Part shown: in pieces, positions 25,176-35,964 of the stretch
Layout: each line of letters starts with the position of its first letter
Position numbering within the stretch: position 1 is the first letter of the stretch
NCBI GenBank assembly: GCA_001797465.1
Contig: MGPQ01000019.1
Location: 62,001-126,000, forward strand
From: Deltaproteobacteria bacterium GWB2_55_19
GTDB lineage: Bacteria; Desulfobacterota; GWC2-55-46
Reading direction: 5' to 3'
DNA length: 64,000 bases
Program-made: the position numbers and the translations under genes
Notes under the pieces: generated by a model
Database searches by the model: none
What the model was told of the DNA's origin: nothing
What the model saw: the letters and a program-made list of their open reading frames with translations, nothing else

Positions 25176-26081
25176 ATGGGCTGGACGGATATGATCGGCT
25201 ACCTGGCCGCAATCCTCATGTTTTCCACCTTTTACATGAAGAAGATGATACCTCTAAGGGCCGTGGGAGCCGCGGCAAATGTCGTGTTTGTCGTTTACGC
25301 GTCCCTTGTCCATGTCTATCCCCTCTTGATCCTGCACGCCTGCCTTTTTCCGTTGAATATAACCCGCATGATACAGATGATGATATTGATAAAAAAGGTG
25401 AAAGAGGCGTCGACAAGCGACTTTTCAATCGATTTTCTCGTCCCCTTCATGACAAAGGAGAGCTTCAAAAAAGGCGATGTCGTCTTCAGGAAAGGGGATA
25501 ACGCGGATAAGATGTTTTATCTGCAGAAGGGGCTGGTCAGGCTGGAGGAATTAGGGGCCTTTATTACCGACGGACAGATGATCGGAGAGATAGGCATATT
25601 CTCGCCGCATAAAAAAAGGATGGCAACCGTAGTCTGTGACGCTGATACGATGTTCCTTACTATACCCGAAAATAAAGTATTGCAACTCTATTACCAGAAC
25701 CCCAAGTTCGGGATTTACCTTGTGCAGTTGATCATCCGCCGCTTTTTGAAAAATATGGAGGAGATTAGAGGGTTTGAGGCGCGGAATGCGGCTAAAAGTG
25801 AAGGGGGCGCGGAAAGGCGCAGGGTGGACAGGCTTAACATGAGGCTCCCTGTAATGGTAAAAGGGACGGATGAAGGCGGCCAGAGTTTTTTCGAGGAGAC
25901 CTATATGGAAAACCTAAGCCCGGACGGGGCCTATATCATTATTCGGAACCCGGTAGACAAGGATACTGTCCTTAGCGTTCTGACGGACAGATCAAATTCC
26001 GGCCTGGAGATCATGGCCAAGGTCGTAAGGAAAGGCCAGACGGAAAGCGAAAAAGGATGCGGAGTCTCCTTTTTGAAATAA
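25176..26081 (+). CDS. Membrane protein with cNMP-binding and PilZ domains
   Basis: This 301-residue protein starts at ATG 25176, which follows GAAGGAGG; the upstream in-frame ATG lies in the direct repeat. Three membrane segments (about 5-70) lead into a cNMP-binding beta-roll (about 85-190, GDVVFRKGDNADKMFYL, GEIGIFSPHKKRMATV). A PilZ domain closes the protein (about 215-300): RRRVDRLNMRLPV supplies the arginine motif and ENLSPDGAYI the N/DxSxxG motif. PilZ domains bind c-di-GMP, so this may integrate cAMP-type and c-di-GMP signals at the membrane. The cNMP pocket lacks an obvious PR pair, so ligand binding is unproven. Confidence 0.83.
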   Translation: MGWTDMIGYLAAILMFSTFYMKKMIPLRAVGAAANVVFVVYASLVHVYPLLILHACLFPLNITRMIQMMILIKKVKEASTSDFSIDFLVPFMTKESFKKGDVVFRKGDNADKMFYLQKGLVRLEELGAFITDGQMIGEIGIFSPHKKRMATVVCDADTMFLTIPENKVLQLYYQNPKFGIYLVQLIIRRFLKNMEEIRGFEARNAAKSEGGAERRRVDRLNMRLPVMVKGTDEGGQSFFEETYMENLSPDGAYIIIRNPVDKDTVLSVLTDRSNSGLEIMAKVVRKGQTESEKGCGVSFLK

Positions 26082-26129
26082 CCGGGCAATACCTTTTACT
26101 CCACTCCCTTTCAACTTAAGGCGCGCCCA

Positions 26130-27605
26130 TTGAAGATCGCACTCATCATACCGAAGAACAGCTCGGGGACCGAAAAGTCCTTCTACGATTACAGGTTCTT
26201 CTCGAAGTTCCTCCTGTCAAGAAAATACTTCTCGTACCTCCTCGCCATTCCAACGCTCGCGTCCCTTACGCCCCCGGTCCACGAGGTGAAGGTCTTTGAC
26301 GAAAACATCGAGGATATCGACTACGGCTGGCCTGCGGACCTCGTCGGGATAAGTGTGAGGACGATGTTCGCCAAGAGGGCCTACGAGATATCCGAAAATT
26401 TCCGCAAGAGGGGCGTAAAGACGGTGCTCGGCGGCATACACCCTTCGATGTGCCCTGAAGAGGCGCTCGTTCACGCGGACTCCGTCGTCATAGGCGAGGC
26501 CGAGGGCGTCTGGCTCTCGGTCCTCGACGACGCGGAAAAGGGGGCGCTTAAAAAGAGGTACGAGTCCGGGAAAAAGACGGACCTGAAGGCCTCTCCGCCC
26601 CCGGCGCGGACAATACTCTCGAGGGAGAAGTACTTTTCAGACGTCGTACAGACGACAAAGGGGTGCCCCTTCCAGTGCGAGTTTTGTTCGGTATACGCGT
26701 TCGACGGCAAGACCATAAGGTCGAAGACCGTCGAACAGCTCGTCTCCGAGATCTCGGCGCTCAATAAAGACGCGCTCTACAAGAAGAAGTCGATATTTTT
26801 CGCCGATGACAATATCATCGCGGATAGAAATTTCGCGCGCTCGCTCTTCAAGGCCTTAAAGCCCCTTAACCTCAACTGGTCGTGCCAGGCGTCCATTAAC
26901 CTCGCTGAGGACGAGGGCATGCTCTCGCTCATGAAGGACGCCGGGTGCGGGGCCGTGCTCATAGGGTTCGAGTCGGTGTCGCCGAAGAATCTCTCGCAGA
27001 TGGATAAGAAGGTCAACATGCGCCTCGACTACATGGAGGCGATACGGAAGATACAGTCTCACGGCATACTCGTCCACGGCTCGTTCATAGTCGGATACGA
27101 CTTCGACACCGAGGAGTCCTTTGACGAACTCGCGAGGTTCATAGAGGAGTCCAGGCTCCTCATGCCGCTTATAAATATCCTGACGCCCTTTCCCGGCACC
27201 GAGCTCTTCAAGAGGTTCGAGAAAGAGGGAAGGATAATGCACATGGACTGGTCGAAGTACGACGCAAAGACCGTAGTCTTCCGCCCGGCTCTACTCTCCC
27301 CCGAGGCCCTAAAGGAGGGGTACAAAAAGGTCATTAGAAAGATATATTCATTTGACTCGATCTACAAGAAGCTCGACCACTACTGGGCAATCGACTTCTG
27401 GCGGCGCTCGAACGAGATTGACCCCATTAAGTTCAAGTACAAGCTGCTCTTCGCTCTGCGGCTCGCCTCCATGCTCTTTTCCGGCAACCTGCCGAGGTCG
27501 TTCTTCATACTGAGGCTCCTGCCGAGGCTATTTGACAGCCGCGTAAGGGTATCCACCATTTTGACGCTCATGGCCTATAACGACTATGCCTGGTCCCGGT
27601 CCTGA
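26130..27605 (+). CDS. B12-binding-domain radical SAM protein
   Basis: This 491-residue enzyme has an N-terminal cobalamin-binding-like domain (about 1-140, with VGISVRTMFAKRAYEI and VVIGEAEGVW) and a radical SAM core whose cluster cysteines are C179, C183 and C186 (CX3CX2C). The general build matches the BchE/HpnJ/P-methyltransferase class, which acts on lipids and other small molecules, but the substrate is not evident. The start is TTG with a weak ribosome site. The C-terminus is rich in aromatic and basic residues. It stands alone between the PilZ gene and the beta-barrel operon. Confidence 0.82.
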   Translation: MKIALIIPKNSSGTEKSFYDYRFFSKFLLSRKYFSYLLAIPTLASLTPPVHEVKVFDENIEDIDYGWPADLVGISVRTMFAKRAYEISENFRKRGVKTVLGGIHPSMCPEEALVHADSVVIGEAEGVWLSVLDDAEKGALKKRYESGKKTDLKASPPPARTILSREKYFSDVVQTTKGCPFQCEFCSVYAFDGKTIRSKTVEQLVSEISALNKDALYKKKSIFFADDNIIADRNFARSLFKALKPLNLNWSCQASINLAEDEGMLSLMKDAGCGAVLIGFESVSPKNLSQMDKKVNMRLDYMEAIRKIQSHGILVHGSFIVGYDFDTEESFDELARFIEESRLLMPLINILTPFPGTELFKRFEKEGRIMHMDWSKYDAKTVVFRPALLSPEALKEGYKKVIRKIYSFDSIYKKLDHYWAIDFWRRSNEIDPIKFKYKLLFALRLASMLFSGNLPRSFFILRLLPRLFDSRVRVSTILTLMAYNDYAWSRS

Positions 27606-27632
27606 GCTTGCAGGCAGGATCTACATTACCGT

Positions 27633-27660
27633 TGACAAAAAAAAGGGCTTTTGTCATTAT
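27633..27660 (+). promoter_or_regulatory. Possible promoter of the beta-barrel/cupredoxin/cyclase operon
   Basis: TTGACA is followed after about 16 bp by CATTAT, a moderate -10. It sits about 70 bp before the preferred start of the beta-barrel gene and after the radical SAM gene stop. The -35 is perfect and the -10 is only fair. Confidence 0.45.
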
Positions 27661-27728
27661 TTAGGCGTCTATCCCTGAATAAGACGGATGTTGATATGAA
27701 GGAAGCGGAACTCAAGGGGCTCAAACCC

Positions 27729-28682
27729 ATGGCGCGCAAGACCGCCCTTCCAGCCGTTTTTGCCACCCGCCTTTTCTCTGTAAAAAAGACCCTCTTTGGA
27801 TTGTTGGCCGCCGTCACTTTCTCCGCCACGCTCCTCTTTTCGACGTCCGCGTCAGCCGAATGGGTAGAGTGGATAGCGGACGCCGAGACCGGCGTCAGGG
27901 TTCACAAGAACCTTAACCGCTCGTCATTTGCCGATGACGAAAGGGAGGGCTCCGAGCACTTCCTCGGGTTATCTCTCGGAAGGTACAACCAGCTCGCCGA
28001 CTCTACTCGTTTAAGGCTTACGTTTGACCTGGATTACGGGCTTTTCGGAGAATTAGAACAACTCGATTATCGTAAGGCGGGTTTCAGCCTCTCGGTCAGG
28101 CAGAAGCTCGCATTCGGCCGGAACGCGGCATGGGTCAAGCCGAATATGTACGCGGCATACCTTGACGTCGATGATGACGCGCGCGATAGCGCCCTCTTCG
28201 GCGCGGGCGTGCAAATGGGCAAAAGGCTCACGGAGAGGCTCGACGGAAGGGCAGGCTACATATACGAGGCGAGGGACGGCGAGGACGGGGACATGATCCC
28301 GGGGCTCGCCTCCGACGTCTTCGACCAGGAGAGCCGGACGGTCTCAATCGAGGCCTCGTACGCGTTTACCGAGAGGGTTCTGTTGACAGGCGGATACGCT
28401 TACAGGTCAGGCGAATTCGACTCGTCATGCACGCCGACGAACTTCGTTGAGGCGCTCCAAAGGGCGGATATATCCGCGATGATAGTAGACGACGCGTACA
28501 GCGAGAACTTCTGCACATACAAGGTCTTTGGGGCGATAAACACATTCAGCCTGGACGCGAGCTATTCGCTCTTTAAAGGCCACGGGTCTGTCGGCCTCGG
28601 TTACGAGATGAACGAGGGCGTCGCCGACGACTTGAGTTACTCAAGCTCAGCCGTCCGCGCGCTCTTCATGTATAGTTATTAG
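27729..28682 (+). CDS. Predicted outer-membrane beta-barrel protein
   Basis: This 317-residue protein has a signal peptide (LLAAVTFSATLLFSTSASAE) and alternating hydrophobic beta-strands through to a terminal MYSY, as expected of an outer-membrane barrel. I chose ATG 27729, preceded by AAGGGG; in-frame starts at 27651 (TTG) and 27696 (ATG) give a longer N-terminus. There is one C-x-x-C-like pair of cysteines (CTPTN and FCTY), perhaps a disulfide. No family is recognised. It lies 11 bp before a cupredoxin gene and heads a three-gene operon with a cyclase. Confidence 0.7.
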   Translation: MARKTALPAVFATRLFSVKKTLFGLLAAVTFSATLLFSTSASAEWVEWIADAETGVRVHKNLNRSSFADDEREGSEHFLGLSLGRYNQLADSTRLRLTFDLDYGLFGELEQLDYRKAGFSLSVRQKLAFGRNAAWVKPNMYAAYLDVDDDARDSALFGAGVQMGKRLTERLDGRAGYIYEARDGEDGDMIPGLASDVFDQESRTVSIEASYAFTERVLLTGGYAYRSGEFDSSCTPTNFVEALQRADISAMIVDDAYSENFCTYKVFGAINTFSLDASYSLFKGHGSVGLGYEMNEGVADDLSYSSSAVRALFMYSY

Positions 28683-28693
28683 GTTATTTTGCC

Positions 28694-29350
28694 ATGCTCA
28701 AGAAAACCGGAATAATACTCTTTGCCGCGTTTGTGGCGGCGTTCTCCTCCCCGGCCTTTGCCGGGTCGATAGAGTTCTCCGTCAACGACGGCAAGTCCAA
28801 CCCCGTTGCCGACGCGGTCGTCTACGCGGTCCCAAGGGACGGCGCGCCATTATCCGCCCCCAGGAAGGCTGTAATAGACCAGGTAGACAAGGAGTTCGTG
28901 GGCTATGTGACCCCGATCGAGAAGGGGACTGCCGTGAGTTTCCCGAACCATGACAAGCTGCGCCACCACGTCTATTCGTTCTCCGAGGCCAAGAGGTTCG
29001 AGATACCTCTTTACACCGGCACGCCGGCGAACCCCGTCGTATTCGACAAGCCAGGTGTCGTAGCCCTCGGCTGCAATATACACGATTGGATGTCGGCGTA
29101 TGTCTTCGTGTCGGATACCCCGCACTTCTCGAAGGCATCAGACGCCGGCAGGGGGAGGATAGAGAACATCCCCGCCGGAGAGTACGACGTGAGTGTCTGG
29201 CACCCGAAGTTGAAGGCATCCTCAAAACCGGCCTCTGTAAGGGTTAAGGTCACTGATGATGGGGCCTCGAAGGCTGACCTTCAGGTCGCGCTCCAGAACG
29301 TCTGGAGGGCCTGGAGGGCGCCAGTTGCCTCCGGCAACGGATACAGGTAA
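28694..29350 (+). CDS. Periplasmic cupredoxin-like copper protein
   Basis: This 218-residue protein has a signal peptide (ending SSPAFAGS) and the copper-site pattern of a type I cupredoxin: FPNHDKLRHHVYSF provides the first His ligand region near residue 80, and LGCNIHDWMSAYV provides Cys, His and Met near 120-130. Proteins of this kind are often labelled methylamine utilization protein, a name that need not reflect function. It likely carries electrons or senses copper or redox state in the periplasm. The stop directly abuts the GTG start of the cyclase gene. Confidence 0.8.
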   Translation: MLKKTGIILFAAFVAAFSSPAFAGSIEFSVNDGKSNPVADAVVYAVPRDGAPLSAPRKAVIDQVDKEFVGYVTPIEKGTAVSFPNHDKLRHHVYSFSEAKRFEIPLYTGTPANPVVFDKPGVVALGCNIHDWMSAYVFVSDTPHFSKASDAGRGRIENIPAGEYDVSVWHPKLKASSKPASVRVKVTDDGASKADLQVALQNVWRAWRAPVASGNGYR

Positions 29351-31264
29351 GTGACGTCTCCTTTCCGCTTCAAAAGCTTCCGCGCGAGGATACTCGTTTT
29401 CTTTCTTGGGCTCCTCGTCCTCGTCCAGGCCGCGGTATTCATCTCCGTAAACACCGCCTCGATAAAAAACGCCCGCATTCAAATAGATGAGGCGCTCAAG
29501 ATCACGGCAGGCGTATTCGGCCGCATCATGAAGGAGCGCGAAGCGAGGCTCCTTGAGGCCGCGCGGCTCTTATCCGGCGACTTCGCCTTCAAGGAGGCCT
29601 TTGGCACGCGCGACCACTCGACCATACTCTCGGCGCTCGATAACCACAGGATGAGGATAAGGGCGGACGTCATGACGCTCGTCTCGATGGACGGGGAGGT
29701 CATAGCCGACACGCTCAACCCTGAAAAGATAAGCGGAGAGTTTGGTCTTAAAAACCTCATCTCCTCGGCTGAAGAGAGCGAGTTCGGGGAGGCCGCGTCG
29801 GTCGTCTTCATCGAAGACAGACCCTATCAGATGGCGGTCGTCCCGCTCCTCGTTCCCATGCCGGACGCGTGGATATGCATCGGGTTCCTCATTGACGACA
29901 GGTTCGTACAGGAGCTGAAGGCCCTGACGCAGACTCAAGTGTCGCTACTCAGCAATCCTCAAGCGGGGGCCTCAGTCATCGCTTCTACCCTGCCACTCTC
30001 CGAGAGGGAGGCGCTCAAGGCCGCGTTCAGCGCAGACGGACCTGCGCAGACGGAGATGGAACTCGGCGGAGATAAGTTCGTCTCTTTTGCCGTGCCGATC
30101 TCTCATGGCAAGGATAAGGTCACGGCGCTACTGCAGAGGTCGCTCGATGAAGCGCTCTCTCCGTATAAAAGGCTTAAGTCCGCGCTCATCCTTCTCTTCG
30201 CGCTCGGGCTCGCGCTCTCCGTCGCCGGGGGCGTCTTCATGGCAAGGACTGTCACAAGGCCGGTCCGCGACCTGGCCGCTGGCGTAAAGAGGATATACGA
30301 GGGGGATTACTCGGAGCCGGTAACGGTCGAGCAGGAGGACGAGATAGGCAGGCTCGCGTCCTCCTTTAACCACATGCTCAAGGGGCTCATCGAGCGTGAC
30401 CGCGTCCGCTCCCTTCTGGGCAAGGTCGTCTCCTCAGCCATCGCGGAGGAACTCCTTAAAAAGGAGATTGAGCTCGGCGGAGAGGAACGCGAGGTCACGG
30501 TACTCTTTTCGGACCTCCGTGGCTTTACCTCTCTTTGCGAGAGGCACACCCCGCAGGAGATACTCTCGTTCCTGAACGACTACTTCACGCGCATAAGCGC
30601 GGTGATAGAGGCGAACGGCGGCGTTGTGGATAAATACATCGGCGACGCGGTCATGGCGCTTTTCGGCGCGCCCCTTAAGAACGAAGACGACGCGGCGCGC
30701 GCAGTCAGGACAGCGATCGGGATGAGAGAGGCGCTAAAAGGGCTCAACGCCGAGTTCGAGGCCAAGGGACTCCCGAGGCTCTCATTGGGCGTCGGCGTGA
30801 ACACGGCGACGGTCGTAGCCGGGAACATGGGGTCAATAACGCGCCTTAACTATACGGTCATCGGAGACGGAGTGAACCTCGCCTCGCGCCTCGAAGGGCT
30901 GTCCAAAAAATACGGGGTAGATATAATTGTGAGCGCCTCGACCCTCGCCCTCGCCCCCGGTTTCGTTTACAGGGAGCTCGACATCGTGAGGGTCAAGGGT
31001 AAGAGCGAGCCGGTCGGGATCTATGAGCCGGTCGGGGAGACCGGGGCCGTGGATGAGGCGGTCGTAAAAGAGATGGAGAGTTATCATGAGGGGCTTAAGT
31101 TGTACCGCGAGAGGCGATGGGACCTTGCAAGGGAGAGGTTTCGCGCATTGAGGGAGAAAAGCCCTCTCTCACTTTACGCCATTTACGAGGAGAGGGCGAG
31201 CGGGCTTATTGAAAACCCGCCGCCCTCCGAGTGGGACTCGACCACGGTATTCCATGAAAAATAA
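29351..31264 (+). CDS. Transmembrane class III adenylate cyclase with CACHE-like sensor and HAMP
   Basis: This 637-residue protein starts at GTG directly after the cupredoxin stop. Two membrane segments (about 12-35 and 280-300) flank a periplasmic sensor domain (about 40-275). HAMP ([17 protein letters not shown]) leads into the cyclase catalytic domain (about 370-550): [10 protein letters not shown] holds the metal Asp, [13 protein letters not shown] the second Asp and the adenine-selecting Lys, and [16 protein letters not shown] the transition-state residues. These features favour ATP over GTP. It would make cAMP in response to a periplasmic cue, possibly via the two upstream products. Candidate receptors are encoded at 1497 and 25176. 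Confidence 0.88.
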   Translation: MTSPFRFKSFRARILVFFLGLLVLVQAAVFISVNTASIKNARIQIDEALKITAGVFGRIMKEREARLLEAARLLSGDFAFKEAFGTRDHSTILSALDNHRMRIRADVMTLVSMDGEVIADTLNPEKISGEFGLKNLISSAEESEFGEAASVVFIEDRPYQMAVVPLLVPMPDAWICIGFLIDDRFVQELKALTQTQVSLLSNPQAGASVIASTLPLSEREALKAAFSADGPAQTEMELGGDKFVSFAVPISHGKDKVTALLQRSLDEALSPYKRLKSALILLFALGLALSVAGGVFMARTVTRPVRDLAAGVKRIYEGDYSEPVTVEQEDEIGRLASSFNHMLKGLIERDRVRSLLGKVVSSAIAEELLKKEIELGGEEREVTVLFSDLRGFTSLCERHTPQEILSFLNDYFTRISAVIEANGGVVDKYIGDAVMALFGAPLKNEDDAARAVRTAIGMREALKGLNAEFEAKGLPRLSLGVGVNTATVVAGNMGSITRLNYTVIGDGVNLASRLEGLSKKYGVDIIVSASTLALAPGFVYRELDIVRVKGKSEPVGIYEPVGETGAVDEAVVKEMESYHEGLKLYRERRWDLARERFRALREKSPLSLYAIYEERASGLIENPPPSEWDSTTVFHEK

Positions 31265-31847
31265 AGGTGCGCGCCAGAGAGCAGGAAAGGGCCCCGGCCG
31301 AGAGCTGGTCATCCTCTTGAACAAGCCATTCCAAGTCCTCTCCCAGTTTACGGATAGCGAAGGGCGCCCTACACTTGCCGACCATATACCGCATAAGGGC
31401 GTCTACGCGGCAGGCCGCCTCGACTACGACAGCGAAGGGCTCGTAGTGCTCACAGACAGCGGCCGTCTCCAGCACGTCATCACAGACCCGAAGGGAAAGC
31501 TCCCGAAGACATATCTCGTGCAGGTCGAGGGGACTCCCGATGAAGCGGCCCTGGAAAAATTGAGAAAAGGCGTCCTGTTGAGCGACGGCATGACAAGGCC
31601 CGCCCGCGTGCGGGCCGTCGAAGAGCCATCGTTCATCTGGCCCCGCGTGCCCCCGATAAGGTTCAGAAAGTCTGTTCCGACGGCATGGATAGAGATTGTC
31701 ATAACAGAAGGCAGGAACAGGCAGGTGCGGAGGATGACCGCGGCAGTGGGATTGCCGACCCTAAGGCTCATACGCGTAAGCGTCGGGCAATGGGAACTCG
31801 GCGGGCTAAAGCCCGGAGAGTGGAAAGAGGCCGCTGTGGCGCTGTGA
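31254..31847 (+). CDS. rluE: 23S rRNA pseudouridine synthase, RluE-like
   Basis: This 197-residue enzyme of the RsuA/RluB/E/F family isomerises a uridine in ribosomal RNA. The catalytic Asp is in [19 protein letters not shown] near residue 60, and [12 protein letters not shown] near 165 is also typical. It lacks the S4 domain at its N-terminus, which fits RluE. The ATG at 31254 overlaps the cyclase stop by 11 bp. It is probably carried along with the operon rather than functionally linked. Confidence 0.88.
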   Translation: MKNKGARQRAGKGPGRELVILLNKPFQVLSQFTDSEGRPTLADHIPHKGVYAAGRLDYDSEGLVVLTDSGRLQHVITDPKGKLPKTYLVQVEGTPDEAALEKLRKGVLLSDGMTRPARVRAVEEPSFIWPRVPPIRFRKSVPTAWIEIVITEGRNRQVRRMTAAVGLPTLRLIRVSVGQWELGGLKPGEWKEAAVAL

Positions 31848-31931
31848 TAATCGGCGAAGTGACGATGGAAAGGCGCCGCGCTTAATAGGTAAGCCCAGTC
31901 TAAAACCCTTGCTTCAAGACCTCACCCAAAA

Positions 31932-31957
31932 AAAAGGCTTGCCGAGGCAAGCCTTTT
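31932..31957. terminator. Bidirectional terminator between rluE and the PEP-CTERM gene
   Basis: AAAAGGCTTGC and GCAAGCCTTTT form an 11-bp stem around CGAG. T-runs on either strand let it end both the rightward rluE transcript and the leftward PEP-CTERM transcript, which converge here. Confidence 0.85.
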
Positions 31958-31981
31958 CAAGTAGACAAATTTAAAGACCTC

Positions 31982-32710
31982 TCAGCCCTGACGCCTTTTC
32001 CTCATTGCCCCCGCAAAACCAAAAGCGGCCAATACGCCGCCGCCGAGAAGCATGATGGTCGAAGGCTCCGGCACCGGGGTAGTGGTGACGTTCAGGTAGT
32101 CGTTCCCGCACTCCATGGTCCAGTGGAGCGTGACGGGGCCGCCGTTGTAGAGCGTGAGATAGCTCATGTCAAATGCCCCTTCGAGCACGTACGATGTCCC
32201 GGATGTGCCTTCGGAGCCGGTGAACGACAGTAGCGGGGACGATGTCGTCGCCGTCTTGTACTCGAACGGGTCGGCCGCCGCGTGCTGGGCGTACATGCTG
32301 TTTTTCCAGGCAGTCACCTGATAGAGGGAATAGCTCGCGGTAGACCCTGAAACCGAAAAGTCGAGGGCGTAATCGTAGACGCCGTCGTTATTGACGTCGA
32401 TGGCGAAGTCGCCGGGCTTGTAGAGATACCCGTTGTAGAGGACGCCGCTCGTCACGTTGAAGCCGGTTTTAAGCGCGAAGTACAGGTCGTTCCCGTCCAT
32501 GTAGAGGGCGAGGTATTCGACATCAAAGGACTGGCCGCCGTACCCCGGCCCCACGTACCCGTTGCTCCCGACCCAGTCTTCGGTTGAGTAATACCCCGCC
32601 CATTCGGCGGTTGAGAAGGACCCGTCTATTGTGACGGCGCCTGCGCTACCGCATACCCCTATGGCGAGTGCGAATGTAGCGAGCGCGGTCGCCTTTTTTA
32701 TTGTCCTCAT
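31982..32710 (-). CDS. PEP-CTERM sorting-domain exported protein
   Basis: This 242-residue protein has a signal peptide (about 1-25) and a C-terminal PEP-CTERM signal: VPEPSTIMLLGGG, a hydrophobic helix, and a basic RKRRQG tail. Proteins with this tail are processed by exosortase and usually go to the surface or matrix, so an exosortase should be encoded elsewhere. The central domain is beta-rich and low in cysteine, with DVNNDGVYDYALD that looks like a Ca-binding loop. The function is unknown. A sigma-54-type promoter lies upstream. Confidence 0.88.
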   Translation of the reverse strand: MRTIKKATALATFALAIGVCGSAGAVTIDGSFSTAEWAGYYSTEDWVGSNGYVGPGYGGQSFDVEYLALYMDGNDLYFALKTGFNVTSGVLYNGYLYKPGDFAIDVNNDGVYDYALDFSVSGSTASYSLYQVTAWKNSMYAQHAAADPFEYKTATTSSPLLSFTGSEGTSGTSYVLEGAFDMSYLTLYNGGPVTLHWTMECGNDYLNVTTTPVPEPSTIMLLGGGVLAAFGFAGAMRKRRQG

Positions 32711-32754
32711 TGCAATTCTCCTCCAAACGGACGTCGGTTCCTATGTTTTAATTC

Positions 32755-32770
32755 TGCAATTGACATGCCA
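32755..32770 (-). promoter_or_regulatory. Sigma-54-type promoter of the PEP-CTERM gene
   Basis: On the minus strand TGGCAT, 5 bp and TTGCA match the -24/-12 pattern, with the GG and GC pairs 10 bp apart. The predicted start near 32743 is about 33 bp before the ATG at 32710, with a GGAGGA ribosome site. The rest of the 440-bp gap to the Rrf2 gene is AT-rich and holds the Rrf2 promoter. Confidence 0.7.
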
Positions 32771-33090
32771 CGCGCGTGCACTCCCCCGCATATATGGTAT
32801 AAACCCTTGATTATATGGATATTTTTGCAGGATTGATAGCACCCATGCCCTCCACTCTGTGCAATAAAAACTGTAAAAAATTTGATTGCAGGCAAAGAGA
32901 CATGCGTTATTAATTTAAGAAAATGGCCAGATTATCTTTAAAATCATGCAGTTACAATAAAAGGGGTAGTGTAAAAAAAGTGAACACTTGAATATCTTCC
33001 CAAACGCAAGAGCGGATTTTAAAAATATTAAGAAGATTTAAGATGTTAGGCGGCCTATCATAAGGCGCGCAAAAAAAAGCAAATTTTCAC

Positions 33091-33120
33091 TTGACAAATC
33101 TGGTGAATCAGGACTAAAAT
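33091..33120 (+). promoter_or_regulatory. Sigma-70-type promoter of the Rrf2 gene
   Basis: A perfect TTGACA and TAAAAT are separated by 18 bp, about 30 bp before the ATG at 33152. An imperfect dyad overlaps the -10 (TAA..T.....A..TTA), which could be an Rrf2-type autoregulatory site; this is weak. Confidence 0.65.
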
Positions 33121-33151
33121 CATCTAAATTATCCATTAAGGTGTTTTGACT

Positions 33152-33601
33152 ATGCTTCAGCTCACAAGGGACGGGGAGTACGCCGTAAGGGCGGTACTCT
33201 ACTTGGCCACGCACGAGGACAGGATATCTCTTATCAGTGAGATATCGGAGTCCCAGGACGTCCCCAAAAGTTACCTCTCGAAGATAATGCAGAGCCTGAC
33301 GCGTGCGGGCCTCGTAAAATCGAGGCGAGGTGCGAAGGGAGGGTTTTTTCTCGCCAGGCCGGCGGGCTCCATAACGCTCAGGGAGACGATAGAGGCCGTA
33401 GAAGGGCCGATCCACCTGAACGTCTGCCTTATCAAGAAGGGAGAGTGCCCCAAGGACGACGCCTGTCCGGTCCATCCGGTATGGAGGGAGGCGCAAAAAA
33501 AGCTCTTTGAGGTGCTTGAGTCCAAGACCATGCTGGACCTCGCGAGAGACGCTGAAGTTATCCGTAAAAGAAACGCAAGGAAGCTCGAGCAGGCGGGCTG
33601 A
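33152..33601 (+). CDS. Rrf2-family regulator with three Fe-S-type cysteines
   Basis: This 149-residue DNA-binding protein has the Rrf2 winged helix (about 1-80, LTRDGEYAVRAVLYLATH). Its three cysteines at 92, 99 and 105 match the spacing style of IscR/NsrR, which bind a [2Fe-2S] cluster or sense NO and oxygen. The start at 33152 is chosen over a TTG two codons earlier. It sits directly upstream of the cbb3 oxidase operon and is a candidate for its redox regulation. Confidence 0.85.
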   Translation: MLQLTRDGEYAVRAVLYLATHEDRISLISEISESQDVPKSYLSKIMQSLTRAGLVKSRRGAKGGFFLARPAGSITLRETIEAVEGPIHLNVCLIKKGECPKDDACPVHPVWREAQKKLFEVLESKTMLDLARDAEVIRKRNARKLEQAG

Positions 33602-33729
33602 TTTTTTTTGGGATATATCGGGACTAAAAAGGCCTTTTTTAACCGAGAATCCTTTAGCCGCGCTTTAGGGCCTTTACCAGAGGCCTTTCCATATAGAAAA
33701 ACGAAGCCATGAACGAAAGGAGGAGCAGT

Positions 33730-35192
<1,463 letters not shown>

Positions 35193-35196
<4 letters not shown>

Positions 35197-35798
35197 GGCA
35201 CGAGATCATCGAAAAAAACGGGTTCCTCATGGCGATACTCATCGCCGGGCTCATAAGTGTCGGCGGGCTCGTCGAGATAACGCCGCTCTTTTTCCTCAAA
35301 TCTACGATCCCGCCGCTCGATGGTGTCCGCCCGTATACGGCGCTCGAGCTCGAAGGCAGGGACATCTACCTCCGGGAGGGCTGCTACAACTGCCACTCGC
35401 AGATGATAAGGCCCTTCAGGGCGGAGACCGAAAGATACGGCCCTTATTCGCTCCCGGCGGAATCCATGTACGACCACCCGTACCAGTGGGGCTCGAAGAG
35501 GACCGGCCCGGACCTCGCCCGCGTCGGGGGCAAGTACCCGGACTCATGGCACATACAGCACATGGAGGACCCGAGGTCGATAGTCCCCGAGTCCGTAATG
35601 CCCCGATACCCCTGGCTCGCCAAAAACGTGCTCGATAACGCGAATATTCAGACGAAGTTGAGGGCGATGGCCGCGCTCGGCGTCCCTTACACGGGCGCGG
35701 AGATCGACGCCGCGCCTGAGGCGGTCAAGGGCAGGACCGAGCTCGACGCGCTCATCGCCTATCTGCAGTCCCTCGGGACCGCGGTACAGAGGAGGTAA
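35193..35798 (+). CDS. ccoO: Cytochrome cbb3 oxidase subunit II (CcoO)
   Basis: This 201-residue membrane-anchored monoheme cytochrome c passes electrons to CcoN. One N-terminal membrane segment (about 12-35) precedes CYNCH at 64-68 in the periplasm. The [15 protein letters not shown] segment and [13 protein letters not shown] are typical. Length matches the family. Confidence 0.97.
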
Positions 35799-35802
35799 AG
35801 AG

Positions 35803-35949
35803 ATGGAAGGGCTTACAGTCTTTTCAAAATCAGCGGTCCTCGTCTACTTCTTTCTCATATACTGCGGGGCCCTCTTCTGGGCCCTCAGGAGAAAGAACCG
35901 GGAGAGGCTCGAATCCCACAGGGATATACCTTTCCGCGAAGACCAATAA
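35803..35949 (+). CDS. ccoQ: Cytochrome cbb3 oxidase small subunit (CcoQ-like)
   Basis: This 48-residue protein lies between ccoO and ccoP. It has one membrane segment (VLVYFFLIYCGALFWAL) followed by a basic patch RRKNRER, as in CcoQ, which stabilises the oxidase. The ribosome site is GGAGGTAAAG. The gene is short but its position and topology make it convincing. Confidence 0.85.
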   Translation: MEGLTVFSKSAVLVYFFLIYCGALFWALRRKNRERLESHRDIPFREDQ

Positions 35950-35964
35950 ACCGGAGGCATTGAG

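Noticed and set aside
32707-32895. Minus-strand 62-codon open frame upstream of the PEP-CTERM gene
   Set aside because: It overlaps the sigma-54 promoter and leader, and its sequence has no protein-like features.
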